Shown: one piece after another, positions 1 through 12,446 of the stretch
Layout: each line of letters opens with the position of its first letter
How positions within the stretch are numbered: position 1 is the first letter of the stretch
NCBI RefSeq assembly: GCF_000204055.1
Contig: NW_006768812.1
Location: forward strand, 1 to 64,000
Origin: Melampsora larici-populina 98AG31
Taxonomy: Eukaryota; Basidiomycota; Pucciniomycetes; Pucciniales; Melampsoraceae
Reading direction: 5' to 3'
DNA: 64,000 bases
Notes under the pieces: generated by a model
What the model was told of the DNA's origin: nothing
Databases searched by the model: none
What the model saw: the letters and a program-made list of their open reading frames with translations, nothing else
Made by a program: the position numbers and the translations under genes

Positions 1-396
1 GTTTCGAAGTTCCATTCGACCACGTGAGTTCCGATTAACTACATATCGATGTTGGTTGATGATGTTCAAAGCTTCGTCAAGCAATTCGATATCGGCAATA
101 GCTTTTGCTTGATTTCGAGCGCCAATGAGTATCACATGATGCGTTTTTGTAAATACCGTGATGAACTCTGTGAATCCGACTAGAAAGAGCCATGCAGCCT
201 TTTGTCGATCCTCGTTTGATATCGCTAGTCGAAAGATGTTAAGCGTTTGAAGCATACGGAGGAGAAACTGTACCGCACCGAGATCGAAATCTAGTGAAGC
301 CAGGATTCCACGTCGGTTTTGAGCTAGAGTTTTTCGTGCATGTCGTTCCGCTTGGATGTATCGTCTGAGTAGTTGTTTACGAGCAAAGCGAGGCAT
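1..396 (-). CDS. PIF/Harbinger-type transposase, N-terminal part (runs off the window edge)
   Basis: An open frame begins at ATG 396-394 on the minus strand and stays open for 132 codons to the window edge, so the gene is partial. It starts MPRFARKQLLRR, the same style as the Harbinger transposase at 14989 (MPRITRRQ), and later has QHRYVVNRNSRGR where that one has TQRYLVPRGPPARG. The catalytic DDE domain would lie outside the window. The hairpin terminus at 559-687 just upstream would fit one end of the same element. The assignment rests on resemblance to the second copy and on position, and no catalytic motif is visible here. Confidence 0.5.
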   Translation of the reverse strand, partial: MPRFARKQLLRRYIQAERHARKTLAQNRRGILASLDFDLGAVQFLLRMLQTLNIFRLAISNEDRQKAAWLFLVGFTEFITVFTKTHHVILIGARNQAKAIADIELLDEALNIINQHRYVVNRNSRGRMELRN

Positions 397-558
397 AGGT
401 GGAGGTGATGTGAACTAGGGAGTGAAGTACTGGAACTGGATGTGAATTAGGAGATGAGTTGGGTAGATGAGCTTGTGCGGTGAGAGGACCGGTCGGGACC
501 AAAAGAAAATGAAATCGAAGTTGAGGTGAGGTAGGGTGAGGTGAAGAATTGGGTAATC

Positions 559-687
559 GGGGATTCAAAGTAGAGAAAAACTGAGAACGTTCTCCCAGTT
601 TCCCAGTTTCACAATTACAGCCAAAATCGAAAACTGGGAAACTGGGAAAAAACGGGAAAAAACTCCCAGTTTCTACTTTGTATCCCC
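559..687. repeat. Fold-back transposon terminus
   Basis: The block opens with GGGGATTCAAAGTAGAG and closes with CTACTTTGTATCCCC, which are inverted. Inside, CCCAGTTTCCCAGTTT is mirrored by AAACTGGGAAACTGGG, so the whole 129 bp can fold. It lies upstream of the truncated transposase at 1-396, so it may be that element's end or a stand-alone MITE. The ends resemble the MITE at 32061-32491 (AGGATACAAAGYAGAAG), suggesting one family. Confidence 0.6.
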
Positions 688-1416
688 TATATATAAAGAA
701 AAATATATATGTACAACTTTAAATACCGTAATTATGCAGCTGTGTTTCAATACAATGATTCAGAATATATTTTTGGATTACATATTTCTATACTAACTTG
801 AAGATGACTGAGAACTAATATTTTGTGCTCAATACTATGGTTGCTTTGAGAACATATGGGCCCTCAGAGTTTGGACCGTAGTGTAGACTATACATCTGTA
901 AGTTCTTTTCTGGTTTCTTGTTTACTTTTTTGAAACCAATTGTACCTCCTTGGTGTATGGACACCTCTGGCTACTCCCATTCCCCCTAGTCAACACTGAG
1001 TACCAACTTCCAAGTACTACATATCATCATACTGTTGAGCATAACAAAGAGCTTGCGCGCCAACAAAGATCTTTTTATTTGAACCAATTATAACCAATAT
1101 CACTGTAGACCGGTCAAGAGATATGAGCTATTAGTTCAACTCTTGATGATGTCAAGACAGAGTGCTTGGAATTAGGTTGACTTACTAAACAATGGTTTGA
1201 TCGGTATTGAGAATGCAACCTGGCAAGGCTGTGTACCACACGAGAGAATTTTCCCAATTACTTTCAGGCAATGTCATCTGGAAGAAGTTCAAAGAAACTC
1301 ACTTTTCAAAGGCCCAACATAGGGACCTATTTCACATTTATAAGCTGCAGTGAGTTTCACTTTATCTTTGACTATCTGAACCTCAGCACAATCTAGAGAT
1401 GAATCATGATCAATCT

Positions 1417-1878
1417 TCAGTCTTTGGTACCTTGCTGTGATGTATCAAATCGACAAAACACACCAATATAATATTTGCCCTGTGGCCCAGGTTCCTTTTG
1501 TGCTATTGCTGCATCACAATCCTTCTTTACAGGTGCTGCATTTGTAACTCCCTTTTTTAAGTTTTTGGGGTCCGCGTAAGGGACACAGCCGGTCATCGGG
1601 AGTCGGGGGTGTTGTTTAGCGGGTGAACAAGTGTATGCTTTGCCACCACTGTTCTGACAAGCTAACCAATTCGAGACTCAATATGTCAGATCTGTCTGTT
1701 TGGAAAGAAGAATCAAATGATCTCAAGAAAATGGACTTGAAGATGATGACTTACCAAATTTCCCATCTTTAGTCGGCCCATAGAACCTTCTGCAATTTTG
1801 ATAGCTAGGTAGAGGCGCAACGCAAATCCCTAATCCAAGAAGAGTACTGCATACAATTAGAAGCTGCCCGAGATACAT
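1417..1878 (-). CDS. Small secreted cysteine-rich protein (effector-like)
   Basis: Two exons, 1878-1755 and 1661-1417, are joined by a GT-AG intron and give 122 residues. Residues 1-21 (MYLGQLLIVCSTLLGLGICVA) form a clear secretion signal, with cleavage probably near residue 21. The mature part is about 100 residues with six cysteines (about 29, 43, 53, 67, 90, 111), an even number that could form three disulfides. The start is the only ATG that gives the signal peptide, and the phase is continuous over the junction. I recognise no family. Size, signal and cysteine content fit the small secreted proteins of rust fungi, some of which are effectors, but that role is inference. No transposon sits in the gene. 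Confidence 0.7.
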
Positions 1879-3880
1879 TGTAGTAGTAGTACTACATTGC
1901 GTGGTAAATTTTTGGTTGCCTGATTGGTTGAAGTGTATTGTTGTTGGAGAATGTAAAGGGTTGGTTTAGATCTCACGTATAAACCCTTAAGTGAGAGTTA
2001 GAAAGCTTTGAGTTTTTAAAAGTTCAGATTATCGAGAAGATTTTTTGGAGTAAGTATTCACTTGTATGAAAAGTATTTTAAATCTTTTGAGAAGGATGAG
2101 ATTGATAGACAACGGAATAAAGTGGGCAAAGATCAATGAATTCAGCTCGTATTTATATCAAAGCTTCAATTTCTTTTTTAGATCAACACCAGCTTTGATC
2201 AAAGTGATGTTCTTCTTTGTTACCGCAACCGCTTCGAGATCGAACGCATTGCTAGTAAGACCGATTTGCATGTCAAGCCAACAAACACTTTTTGCGAGAC
2301 GGTGAATTCACCTAGACTGTCGGGGTGCGAGTGACCGGCATAGAATTTTTATGGTAAGTTCAAGGAGGCGCCAGTCTACCGATCTCAAAATTTCAAGCAG
2401 AGACGTCGGATTGTGTTGAGTTACCATATCACCGGAGTGTTTGGTCGGATTGGTGAAACTGTGGTATAAAAGCATATTTGAATTTTAACCTGGGTTGATG
2501 TCTGGACTCTGGCCAAGATCTTTTTGACTCGTCGTGACCTTTTTGAATCTTTTCCCTGGCTTGTTGCTATTCAGCCTTTCAAACTAGTGACTCCAACATC
2601 TGAAGCAATCATTATCCGCTGTACAAAGCGGTCGCGGGCAACTGCGGGCGAGTTCTGTAGCGGCCGCTACAAGTGAGCCGGTGGATGTACAAGCAGTCCA
2701 AGGCGACACGCCACCGCTCGGCGCTACCTCTCCAAGTCTTGTTTACACCCCGTAGCACTTGCCCAATATCGGCATACAGCGGGTTGAACAGGTTTTGCCA
2801 GATGTTTGATCTGAAGACTTGTTCTTTGACCCTGCAAGTTCCACCATCGCCACTACCTCAGACCAGAGCAAGAAAGGCTTCCAAACCCTTTGGTATGTGA
2901 GTCCAACTCCACCTTTAAGTTTTGTGTGTCAAACTTTTTGAAAAGCATTTGGTATCGATCGAAACTGACACAAGCAAGCCAGTTTTGGTGTTCCATACAT
3001 TCATATAATCAGTCATTTAGGACTTTATTTGTCTTTATATGAGGTGATTAATTCTATTCCACTGAACACTTTTTTGCCCTTGCATGGATCTCAACTGAGA
3101 TTTCTGTAGGGAACTCATGAATATCATCAATAGCTTGTACAGCATACCCAAATCGTTCTTCTCCATTACGTTATAAATCATGATTGATACATAGATTCGA
3201 CTGATTCGACAACACACCATGGTCATTTTGACAGACATAATTGGTCGCTGAGTCTGCCGGTCACGAAGAAAGATGTACATATGAGACAGAAGAGACAGCA
3301 CTATGGGAGTGCCTGCACTGCTTTCGGAGATTTCAAAGTCCTTTTTCGGATGAGCAATTGTATCGAGGTGATGATTATCCTGAGGATGAAATTAATGATT
3401 TTTGGGATATCAAATTGGTTGATTTGACATGTTCCAGAAATCAGGATTCCAGTCCGATCACATTAATACTTACGAACTCGAATGAGATCATTTGTTTTTC
3501 GTAGTGTCCTTTCTTGTCTTTTCCTTTTCAAATGATTCAAAAAATCGAGCAGCTGTCAGAATTCTTGAAGTTCTTTTTGGGTGGTTCTATATCAAATCCA
3601 ACAACAGCTCATGATCAGAACTTCTGTGTCAAGCCTGATGATGAGGTCTACCGTCTGGCAATCGAAGCAATTCGACTATAAGATGAGCATCAGAGGCAAC
3701 CTCTTTCATCCCTCATCCGCTCTTCATCACTGGCCTTTTGCCTATCCTTTTCATCTAGTAAATACCTGCCTTTCCTTTTCTCAATAATCCCTCACGATAT
3801 AGACCTAATTTTATTTCTTTTGATTGTAGTAATTTTTCCGATCCCTTCATCCTACACTCATTATTCCTAAATCCACAAAG
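1879..3880. other. Intergenic stretch with possible degenerate coding pieces
   Basis: No convincing gene is seen. Short coding-like pieces on the plus strand are 2640-2900 (GC-rich, frame broken by stops), 3241-3504 (acidic, 87 codons, no match recognised) and about 3570-3681, ending in EVYRLAIEAIRL. They could be remnants of one decayed multi-exon gene or chance frames. The rest appears empty. Confidence 0.25.
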
Positions 3881-5261
3881 ATGCATATCTCCTTCGCTTA
3901 CCTTGGCTTTGTGCTTGCTGGTGAGTTCCTTGGTTATCGTCCGCACTCTCTTTCGAGCAAAACTGAGGTCTTGTTCTGTTTGAATTGTTCTTAGCCTCCG
4001 CTGCTGCCAGTCCGCGTCATTTGTAAGCGATTGCATTCGGATTCCGTTTCATGAGTCGATGCTGACTTTGTCTATCTTCAGGGCGCGAACCGAGACAGTT
4101 GCTCGGTTGAGCGTTCGTAGTGAAGAACAGGCCGGCGGCGAGTGAGTCTGAATTTTTCTAGCTTTGTAGAGCGATGTCACTGACTATCACTTATACTTTC
4201 GTAGCGATCATGTCAAGATGAAGTGCTTTGGTGGCTGTGGTGGAGGTCTTCCTGTTCCAGGGCCCACTTCATGCTGGAATGCTCCCGTCGTCTTCCACGG
4301 CGGCGGTGGTTTACCACCCATGAACACCTTCTTTTCCACCGTTCAAAGCTACACTGTCATCACATCCAACACCGTCAACATCTGGAACGGTGGCCTAGAC
4401 CCTCAATCCATCTTACTTCAGTTCCAAATCATGGTCACCAGTCTTTCAACTCTGTTCTCCACTTTACAAGGCGGTTGTTCCTTCCAAGGAAACCCTCAAG
4501 TCGTACGTCTTTCCTCTATTTCGGTTTCGAGAGCTCAGCTGTTTGCTAACCCATCTTGTCTCTAGTTCATCTCCACTTTTTCCCCGCTGATCATTCAAAT
4601 CCAAAGCATGCTCACGATCATCAACACTCAATGTGTTGGTATTATCGGTTCCTTCCAATGTCAGTACCTGTTCTCCTCCTTGAACCATATAAGCTAAGGT
4701 CGGGTTCTGAATTACTGACTATTTCTACTACATTTAGCCTCGTTTGCCGTTCTATCTGTCTTAATCCAATCGATCGTCGGTGTTGCAATCACCTTCCATG
4801 TCGAGGTTCAACAATTCTTCTCCGCCTGCAACTTCAACCCTCAGCTCTGGTCACCTCTCGGTTTCCCAGTCGATAGCTGGATCCACGGAGTTCCAGGTGT
4901 ATTCCCCGGAGTTCCAGGTGGATTTGGTCCAGGTGGTTTCCCAGGTGTTCCAGGTGGTTTCCCAGGTGGTGTGCCAGGTGGTTTCCCAGGTGGTGTGCCA
5001 GTTCCAGTACCTGGAGGTGTGCCAGTTCCAGTACCTGGAGGTGTACCAGTTCCAGTACCTGGAGGTCCCAATGGCTGTTTCCGATCACTTGGTCTCCTCA
5101 GCACCTTACTCCACGTCCTCATCGTCATCCTTGAACCTCTTTTCATAGGCCTTGGTGCGCTCTTGAAAGGTGTTGGTCTCCTCGTCACAAACCTCGGTGT
5201 AGCCGTGGGCGGTCTTCTTGATGGTGGCCTTCTTGGTGGTGGTCTCCTTGGTTCGATCTAG
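3881..5261 (+). CDS. Secreted Gly/Pro/Val repeat protein
   Basis: Six exons (3881-3920, 3995-4022, 4082-4141, 4205-4502, 4566-4659, 4738-5261) encode 347 residues. A signal peptide (MHISFAYLGFVLAASAAA) is split by the first intron. Residues about 45-215 contain scattered cysteines (CFGGCGGG near 50) and hydrophobic helices. Residues about 224-283 are a repeat tract, first GVPGGFPGG units, then three perfect GGVPVPVP units. The tail (about 290-347) is hydrophobic and glycine-rich, ending GGLLDGGLLGGGLLGSI. All introns are short GT-AG, and the repeat keeps the frame. The composition resembles elastin-like or structural wall proteins, and no enzymatic motif is visible. A surface or matrix role is inferred from secretion and repeats. 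Confidence 0.75.
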
Positions 5262-6596
5262 AGTCTGAATATTTTGTCCAGATCGTAGTCTGTTTCCCGT
5301 TCCTTGGTTTGAATCATCTTTCTGGTATTCCTACCTCTCGTGGCCTACTTCTTGTTCACTTTTTCCTTCTTGTCGGTATACAACTTAAGGCTAAGCCGCC
5401 CTTTTAGCTTGTTCATTGCGGACCTTTCATGCAGTAGCTTAAATGGCAAAACGGCAATTTATGTTTTTGTTCATCTTGTTTTTATCATAATAATGAGAAT
5501 GCAAATGAGAAGATTGGGAGAGGCATAAAAAGCCGCATTCATACATTTTTATTCTTCACTTACACTTTCATGAGTTGAGAGAGTGTTTATTCGAGTACAG
5601 TTTAATTATCATCATCTATGTCTTTCGCTATATAAATTTCAATCAAGTTTGATCGAGATAAAAATAACCAAAATGTGTTTTCGATTCAAGGTCCGGTGAT
5701 GAGCTTTCGAATGACAAAAATGAATCACACACTTTGAAAAATCCAAAACTAAATTCTCAAAACGATCCATACGTATTCCCCCAAATCTTCTATTTGAAAG
5801 TAGAAAAGTAGAACTTCGTTTCTTTTTTTTTTTTGGAAATTTCAATCCAAGTTTAAAATCTTACGAATTAGATTAATGAAATGAGATTATTGATATCAAA
5901 CCAATTTTCGATCAGATCCTTTCTGTTGTAAATTTGGCCATTTTGAAAAGTTTTCCCAAGGATTAAGTTGAGTGGTGATGAAAGATTCACATAAAACCGA
6001 CTTTTTTTTTATCATTTAATAAAACTTTTTGTATCGTATCTCGACTCTCGAGGCGTAAATTTGTTGAGCATCAGAGCCTAACCTATAAGAGATCATTTCC
6101 CTAAGATATTCACAAATGATGATTAGCTTTTCCTGGAACTACATACATACCCACTTGGATTCAGCACTGATCTGAACACCATGAGTCAATGGAGCCAATC
6201 AAGGGTATATCAAAACCTTCAATCCAACCAACCAACCAAACCACGCTAAGAGATTGATTTTCTTTACAAAACTTATCATCTAACGAACAAATCGTTATCC
6301 GAAACACAAACCCAAACCAAATTAAGAACTTGAGAATTTTACTAGAGTCAAAGGTCTTTGAACTTATCACTTATGAAATCGAATCAAATGATCGGATAAA
6401 CAACTCGATAGTTTTAAAAACACTCGATGGCATTAGTCTTGCAAAAAGAAAGAGCGGTAAAAGAGTGGTGAAAGTCTATAGAGTACATGACCAAATCACA
6501 AGAATGTAATGAATAACAGATCATGGACATCTTAAGTACATATAAGGTGAAATCAGTGAAATCCCGATGGAAAAAGATGAGAAGTCAGTTGTAATG
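5262..6596. other. Intergenic region, no gene seen
   Basis: AT-rich sequence with homopolymer runs. All open frames are short and no domain or splice pattern was recognised on either strand. Confidence 0.5.
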
Positions 6597-6689
6597 TACA
6601 GTCATTTAAGAAGAGCTTGCCCCAAATTCCCCGCCAATTCGCTTGAGTTTTGCGGGCAATTTGGGGCAAGCTTTTCTTAAATGACTGTA
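6597..6689. mobile_element. Palindromic MITE, Tc1/mariner-like ends
   Basis: A 93-bp near-perfect palindrome starts TACAGTCATTTAAGAAGAGC and ends with its complement CTTAAATGACTGTA. The arms are about 36 bp with a short loop. A TA dinucleotide is present at both extremities, which fits the TA target duplication of Tc1/mariner elements. No coding capacity. The superfamily is inferred from the TA only. Confidence 0.65.
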
Positions 6690-7326
6690 CGAAAAAAAAA
6701 ACGCCCGAGGCGTTGAGAAGCGAGATCGGGTCTTGTGTATTTCCGAGATTTCTGGATACATTAGATTGGAATGGATAAGATCGCTTGTATTTCTTTTAGC
6801 TGCTCTTGGAGAATACGATAGTCTATATGGGTACAAAAGCTCTTTCTTGGGTTTCTTTCCAATCGGTTGATCGAGTTTGATTTCCGTTTGTTTTGTTTTG
6901 TTTTTTTAAAGTCTTCAAACTTCGATCTCCGAGATCGAACTCATGAACTCTCTCAGATCGCCAGTTCGATATAATGTATTGCACTCAACTCGAACTCAGA
7001 AAGAACTATGAGGGATTGAATGAATGAAGTTCTTCTTGAGATTTCTTTGAGATTCTTATTGCCAAGTGAAGTGAATTGATTGGTGGCTGGCTCAGCCTGA
7101 TGGTTGTGATGGGCCATGAGCTTGTTGTTGGTGATTGAAATGATTTTACCGGTAGAAGAACCAACTGAAATCTATCAAGAAAACTTAAATGTACTTCTTG
7201 GTCATTCATCTCAGACTGATTTCCATTCCATCCCATCTTGAAAAGGTAAACAGGTCAACAGGAACCCATCCCATCTCATCCACTCACCATTCTCAACCAA
7301 TTCAACTTCAAATCAGTAAACAGTCA

Positions 7327-10300
7327 ATGATGAATTCCAAGAAATCAGATTCCAATTCATTAGCATTCCAATCAGATTATCAAAAGAAACTCAACAAACT
7401 CACTTCAATCCAATCATCACTCTTACCATTCTTCAAATCAAGAATTAGATTTATCATCTCATTCATCATCTTAACCATCCTAATCACAACCACACTCTAT
7501 CTATCAAACCAACCCCAATTTCCAACTAAATTCAAATTCAAATCAAACCAAGAAAAAACCATTCCAACCAAACCTTTATTACCTCCTAAAAAATTAAACC
7601 CTTCAGATTATCCTGATGATTTACTTTTATCTTTACCTATCTTGATTTCTACTTCAAATCAACCTTTTAATCCGATCAACGAACACAAACCATTACCTAA
7701 TCACCTCACACCCTTCAGCACCCAAACCCTATACAACAAACTCAAAAGCGCCCCAACCTCCCAACCACCCCAAAAAATTCCATTCCCATCCCATATCTCT
7801 TCTACTACGAACCGTCCTCAAAAAGTCATCAATACGACCATCAAAGCCTTCTCAACCTCAACCCGATCCAAACTACCTCCATCCACGAATGCCAAAGCAT
7901 CCAAACCGATCCAATACCTAGGTTTCAAATCCTCAAAGTTTATAAAATCTTGGGAATCCAACCAAGACTCAACCGTAAGAAATACAAGAAAAGAATGGGT
8001 CAAGAATGCTTTTTTGGTCGTTTGGGAAGGATACAAATCTAAGGCTTGGGCTCATGATGAACTTAAACCGATCTCGGGTTCAGTTTAGTAGAACATCTTT
8101 TCTTCTTTTATTGTACATTCATATTGATTTTTTGCCCGTGGGGTTTTTTTGGTGCGGTAGTTTGATGATCCTTTTTCGGGTTGGGGTGCTACTTTGGTTG
8201 ATTGTCTGTAAGTTTTTGATCCATTTTTCTCCATTGCATACATCCAATCCCATAATCCCAAATCCCGAATCCAAACTCCAAAACACGCATGATGAGAAAA
8301 CTCCTTACCCAAAAGAAACCTTCATGAAAAAGAAATCTAATCACCTCACCTATTTCGGTCCGTTTGCAGTGACACACTCCTCATCATGGACCTCCCCACC
8401 GAGTACGAAGTAAGTCCTCTTTCCCTTTCCCTTTACCTCAATTCTTTCCAAAAAAAAAATTGACATGAGGGATTTCTGGTTGGGTAGTATGCAAGAGATC
8501 ATGTGGCTTCGATTGATTGGAGTGTTACATTAGATCTTCGAACTTTAAAGTCGACTAAATCTCCGCCTAGATCTTACCCTTCGGTCCCGTTCTTTGAAAC
8601 CGTTATTCGTTGTAAGTTTTTTTTTGTTGGGTTTGGTTTTGAGGTTTCCTTTGAAGAGGTTTTTTTTGATTATCTTTTGATTTGATTTTTGTTTGATTTT
8701 GATTCTCCTTTGATTTGCTTTTGTTTGCTCTTGGTCATTTTTTGGTTATTTTCTGGTTATTTTGACTTGGGACAGATTTAGGAGGATTAATTTCAGCTTA
8801 CGATTTATCAAATGATCCATTAATGTTAAAAAGAGCCGAAGATTTGGCTGATTGGTTATTACCTTCGTTTGGTACTGATTTGGGATTTCCTTTACCTCAT
8901 TATCAGATCGGATCGTAAGTTTTTTGATTTTTACTACATTTCAAAATAATCCAAAACATTCCAATCCAATTCAAAAAACAGAAACAGAAACAGAAACGGA
9001 AACAAAAACAAAAACAAATCAAAAACAAAATCAAAGAAATCAAAGAAATCAAAAATTAATTCATTTTTTTTAAAAAATATTGGAAATTAATTGATTGTTT
9101 TCTTAATAAACACGATTGATTTTGTTCTTTTGAAAAACAAAAATTAATTCACTGTTCTCTCCCAAAACAAACTTATCTCATTGTTTTTCTTAAATCACAC
9201 AATTAATTCATTGTTTTTTCTAAAAAAAAATCAATTCATTCTGTTTTTTTTTTAATTTTGGATTGATAGGAATCCTAATGGTCAATCAGTTGGTAGAGTA
9301 TGTTTAGCAGAAATGGGTTCATTACTTTTAGAATTCACAAGATTATCCCAAATCACTCAAAAACCTCACTACTTTTACTATGTTAGTCACTCTTTCTTTT
9401 GCATCTCTTTCTCCAAAACCTTTTTTTCGTTTTTTTTGTTATGGTTTCTTAGTTAATTTTATTTGGTTTTTTCTTGGGGGGTGGATTAGGTACAAAGGAT
9501 TACGGATCATTTAGATTCAAATCAATGGAACTCGGAACACAGGATCGGTAGTTTGTTTCCTACTTGGATTGATCCAAATCATCCTACTTCTTTATATGGT
9601 GATTATACTTTTGGTAAGTCTCTTTTTTTCGTTCATCTTATTCTAAAATCAACAACACATCATTAAACCTGTGTTTGTGTTTTGTTTTTTTAGGTGGAAT
9701 GGCTGATAGTTACTACGAATACCTTGTATGATCTTCTCTCAAACCTTTTTTCCTACTTTCCAAGCTTTTCCTTCCAACCTCTGATTAATGTAATTTTTCT
9801 TTGGTCGAAATAGATTAAACAATATCAACTCTTAGGACTTCAATCTACTCAATACTCTAAAATGTATACATCAATCCTAAGCTCAGCTAAATCAAACCTA
9901 ATCAAAACCTTTGAATTAGAACCTGCCAATCAAACTCAATCGAATCTAAGCCCTAAGACGATCACCATCTTGGGTGATAAGTTAGGAGGAAAAGATGCTA
10001 AGTTGGTGAACTCGTTGGATCATTTGACTTGTTTTTCAGGTGCAATGATCGGACTTGGAGCTAGGTTATTGGATAACAAGGAGGATTTAGATTTAGCTGT
10101 TTCTGTTTGTCTTTTTCTTGTTTTTCTTTTTCCTGTTTCAAGACAGACATCAAGGGGGTTTGAATTTTGATTTGATTTTTGGTTTTTTTGTGGGGCACGG
10201 TGGTGATAGTATACCGATTCGTGTGTTTGGGCTTATGAGTCTACTAAAACTGGTTTAGGACCTGAAAGAATGAGTGTTTTGGATGATGAAAAGAGTTCAA

Positions 10301-11282
10301 AGTATTGGGAAGCAGTCGAATATGAAGGTCAGTGTTCTTTCCCTTGTAGAGAAAACAACACACACATATATATTTTTCGTGATATGGGAAATTGAATGAA
10401 ACTTTGATCTTTTTGTCTTGTTGATCTTTTTTTTTCGTAGGTCAAGTTTATCGTAGGTTGAGTAAAGAGAATGGACCACCTGCTTCGGTTCTTCATGATT
10501 CTAGATACTTGGGTAGACCTGAAACGATTGAGTATGTTGTGTTTTTCTGATTTTTCAAAGTTCTTGAATCTTTTCTTTTGCAATTTGTGAAGTGTGAATT
10601 GATTATTTTTTGGAAATTGGGAATTGTGAATTGGTTAGATCTGTTTTTTATATGTGGAGAATTACAGGGGATAAAGTTTGGCAAGATAGAGGATGGAGAA
10701 TGTAAGTTGATTTTCCATATTAAAGAGACGAGAAGAAAAACACATACAAAAAGTTCGAAGTGATTGATGTTTTTTGTTTTTTGTTTTTTGTTTTGGTCAA
10801 AAATAGGTTCACAAGTTGGGTAGAAGGATGTTTAACTGATTTTGGATTTGCTGATTTGATGGATGTGAATCGATTACCATATCAAAGATCAGATAAACAA
10901 GAATCATTTGTTTTAGCTGAAACGTAAGGATTATTTCCAACTAATTCCAAAAACAAAAAACGCCTTTTGGTTTTCTTTTAACCCCCTCCCCCCCCCGGCG
11001 AAAAAAATACTTACAAGAATGTTTTGTTTTCTTAGATTGAAATATTATTATTTATTATTTGATGATCCGAATTTGATTAGTTTAGATGAATATGTTTTTA
11101 ATACAGAAGCACATCCATTTAAATTAAGAAAGGATCGTAAAGCTTTAAGGAATTATCATTTGAAGGAATTTAAAGATCAAGAGATTGGAAATGGAAGTCC
11201 CTTACAGCTTTGGGCTGGGTTGAGGTATGATGAATTGGATGAAGGGCAAAAGGAAATGTATAGAAAAGTGATTGGGATTTGA
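7327..11282 (+). CDS. GH47 alpha-1,2-mannosidase, copy A
   Basis: Class I alpha-mannosidase of glycoside hydrolase family 47, which trims mannose from N-linked glycans in the ER/Golgi. I read 14 exons: 7327-8082, 8161-8207, 8370-8409, 8488-8611, 8776-8914, 9270-9381, 9490-9613, 9694-9725, 9814-10104, 10210-10327, 10441-10531, 10639-10701, 10807-10923, 11036-11282. Phases agree and the product is 766 residues. One membrane helix (about 42-59) follows a short N-terminus, as in type II Golgi enzymes. Family motifs are intact: [34 protein letters not shown] (about 318), SLDHLTCF (about 527), GRPETIES (about 620) and the calcium-site FNTEAHP near 708. Three acidic catalytic residues are therefore present. 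The start is chosen because copy B begins at the equivalent Met; an in-frame upstream ATG exists at 7189. Intron 5 (356 bp) is unusually long and poly-A/T rich. Confidence 0.93.
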
Positions 11283-11749
11283 TTTGATGAGAGTTTTTTT
11301 TTGGATTCGTTATATAGATTTTTTTTTGATTTTTTTTCTTTTTGTACATATATAAGTTTGAGTTTTAGTTTGTTTTGTGGTGTGTGTTTTTTGATTTTAC
11401 TTTTTCTTTGTGTTTGAATTTTATTCTTTTTATAAAAAAGCATTATGTTTTTTTCTTGAATTTGAAGAATTTGAATTTGTTTTATTTTTTGTTTGAACAA
11501 AAAAGAACATTGAAGTTTAGGATTATTCTTTTGATACATCATTTTCTTTTTTTTTGTGATTTTTGTTTGTCTTTGATGAAGACCAGGAGATTTTGACATT
11601 TTTTTATATATTTTACAAGTGTTTTAAATACTTTTAGGTCTTCATGATTCATGATGGGTGAACTAAAGAAGTTGAATATTAAGATCATGAAATATGAAAA
11701 AGAAAAAGTATAAAGATAATTTATTAAGAAGTGAACTAGTATTTCCATT
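11283..11749. other. AT-rich downstream flank of GH47 copy A
   Basis: Very T-rich sequence just after the stop codon, probably the 3' UTR and terminator region of the mannosidase. No gene recognised. Confidence 0.4.
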
Positions 11750-12446
11750 CACTTCACCGTAAAAGAAAGTATGAAAATATACTTTTTCTGAATGGAATAA
11801 CAAACCAGAAGAAAACCCACTTGGTTAGATTTTGATTAGAGAATCATTTTTACAAAAGTTTTGTATAAAGGAATGAATTTAAGAACAGGTTGGGCTTGGG
11901 CTTGGGCTTGGGTTAGGAAAGTTGAATTTAGTTATGTTTTGGAATCTGGATAGTATGTCATTTCTCACTTAGCTTAGAATATTGGGCTGAAAAAGTAGGG
12001 GAAATTATACTCTGCAATATGATTTAGGTTGGAAAATCATATGAATATCAGATGGTACATCTCCCCCATAAAAAGGTTAGCATTATAGTGCTACTTCAAA
12101 GGTTAGTGAATGGAAATAGATACAAGGAAATACGAAAACATACTTTTTCTGAATGGAATAACAAACCCAAAGAAAAACTGCTTGGTTAGGTTTTGATTAG
12201 AGAATCTTTTTTCACAAAGGTTTTATATAAAGGAATGGATTTAAGAATAGGTTGTGCTTGGGCTTGGGTTAGGAAAGTGGATTTAGTTATGTTTTGGAAT
12301 CTGGATGGTGTGTCACTTCTTGCTTAGGTTAGAATTTTGGGCTGAAAAATTAGGGGAAATCATACTCCTTGATATAGGTTGGAAAATCATATGGTACATC
12401 TCCCCCAAAAATGGCTAGCATTATAGTGCTACTCCAGGGCTGGATT
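11750..12446. repeat. Tandem duplication of a ~350-bp unit
   Basis: Two diverged head-to-tail copies are offset by about 361 bp. Shared anchors include CTTTTTCTGAATGGAATAAC at 11782 and 12143, a GGGCTTGGGTTAGGAAAGT block, GGTTGGAAAATCATATG and CATTATAGTGCTACT. The first copy has extra GGGCTT units. No coding capacity was seen. Confidence 0.7.

Noticed and set aside
4834..5188. Long minus-strand frames with PPGTGTG-like repeats
   Set aside because: Mirror image of the Gly/Pro/Val repeat of the real plus-strand gene.
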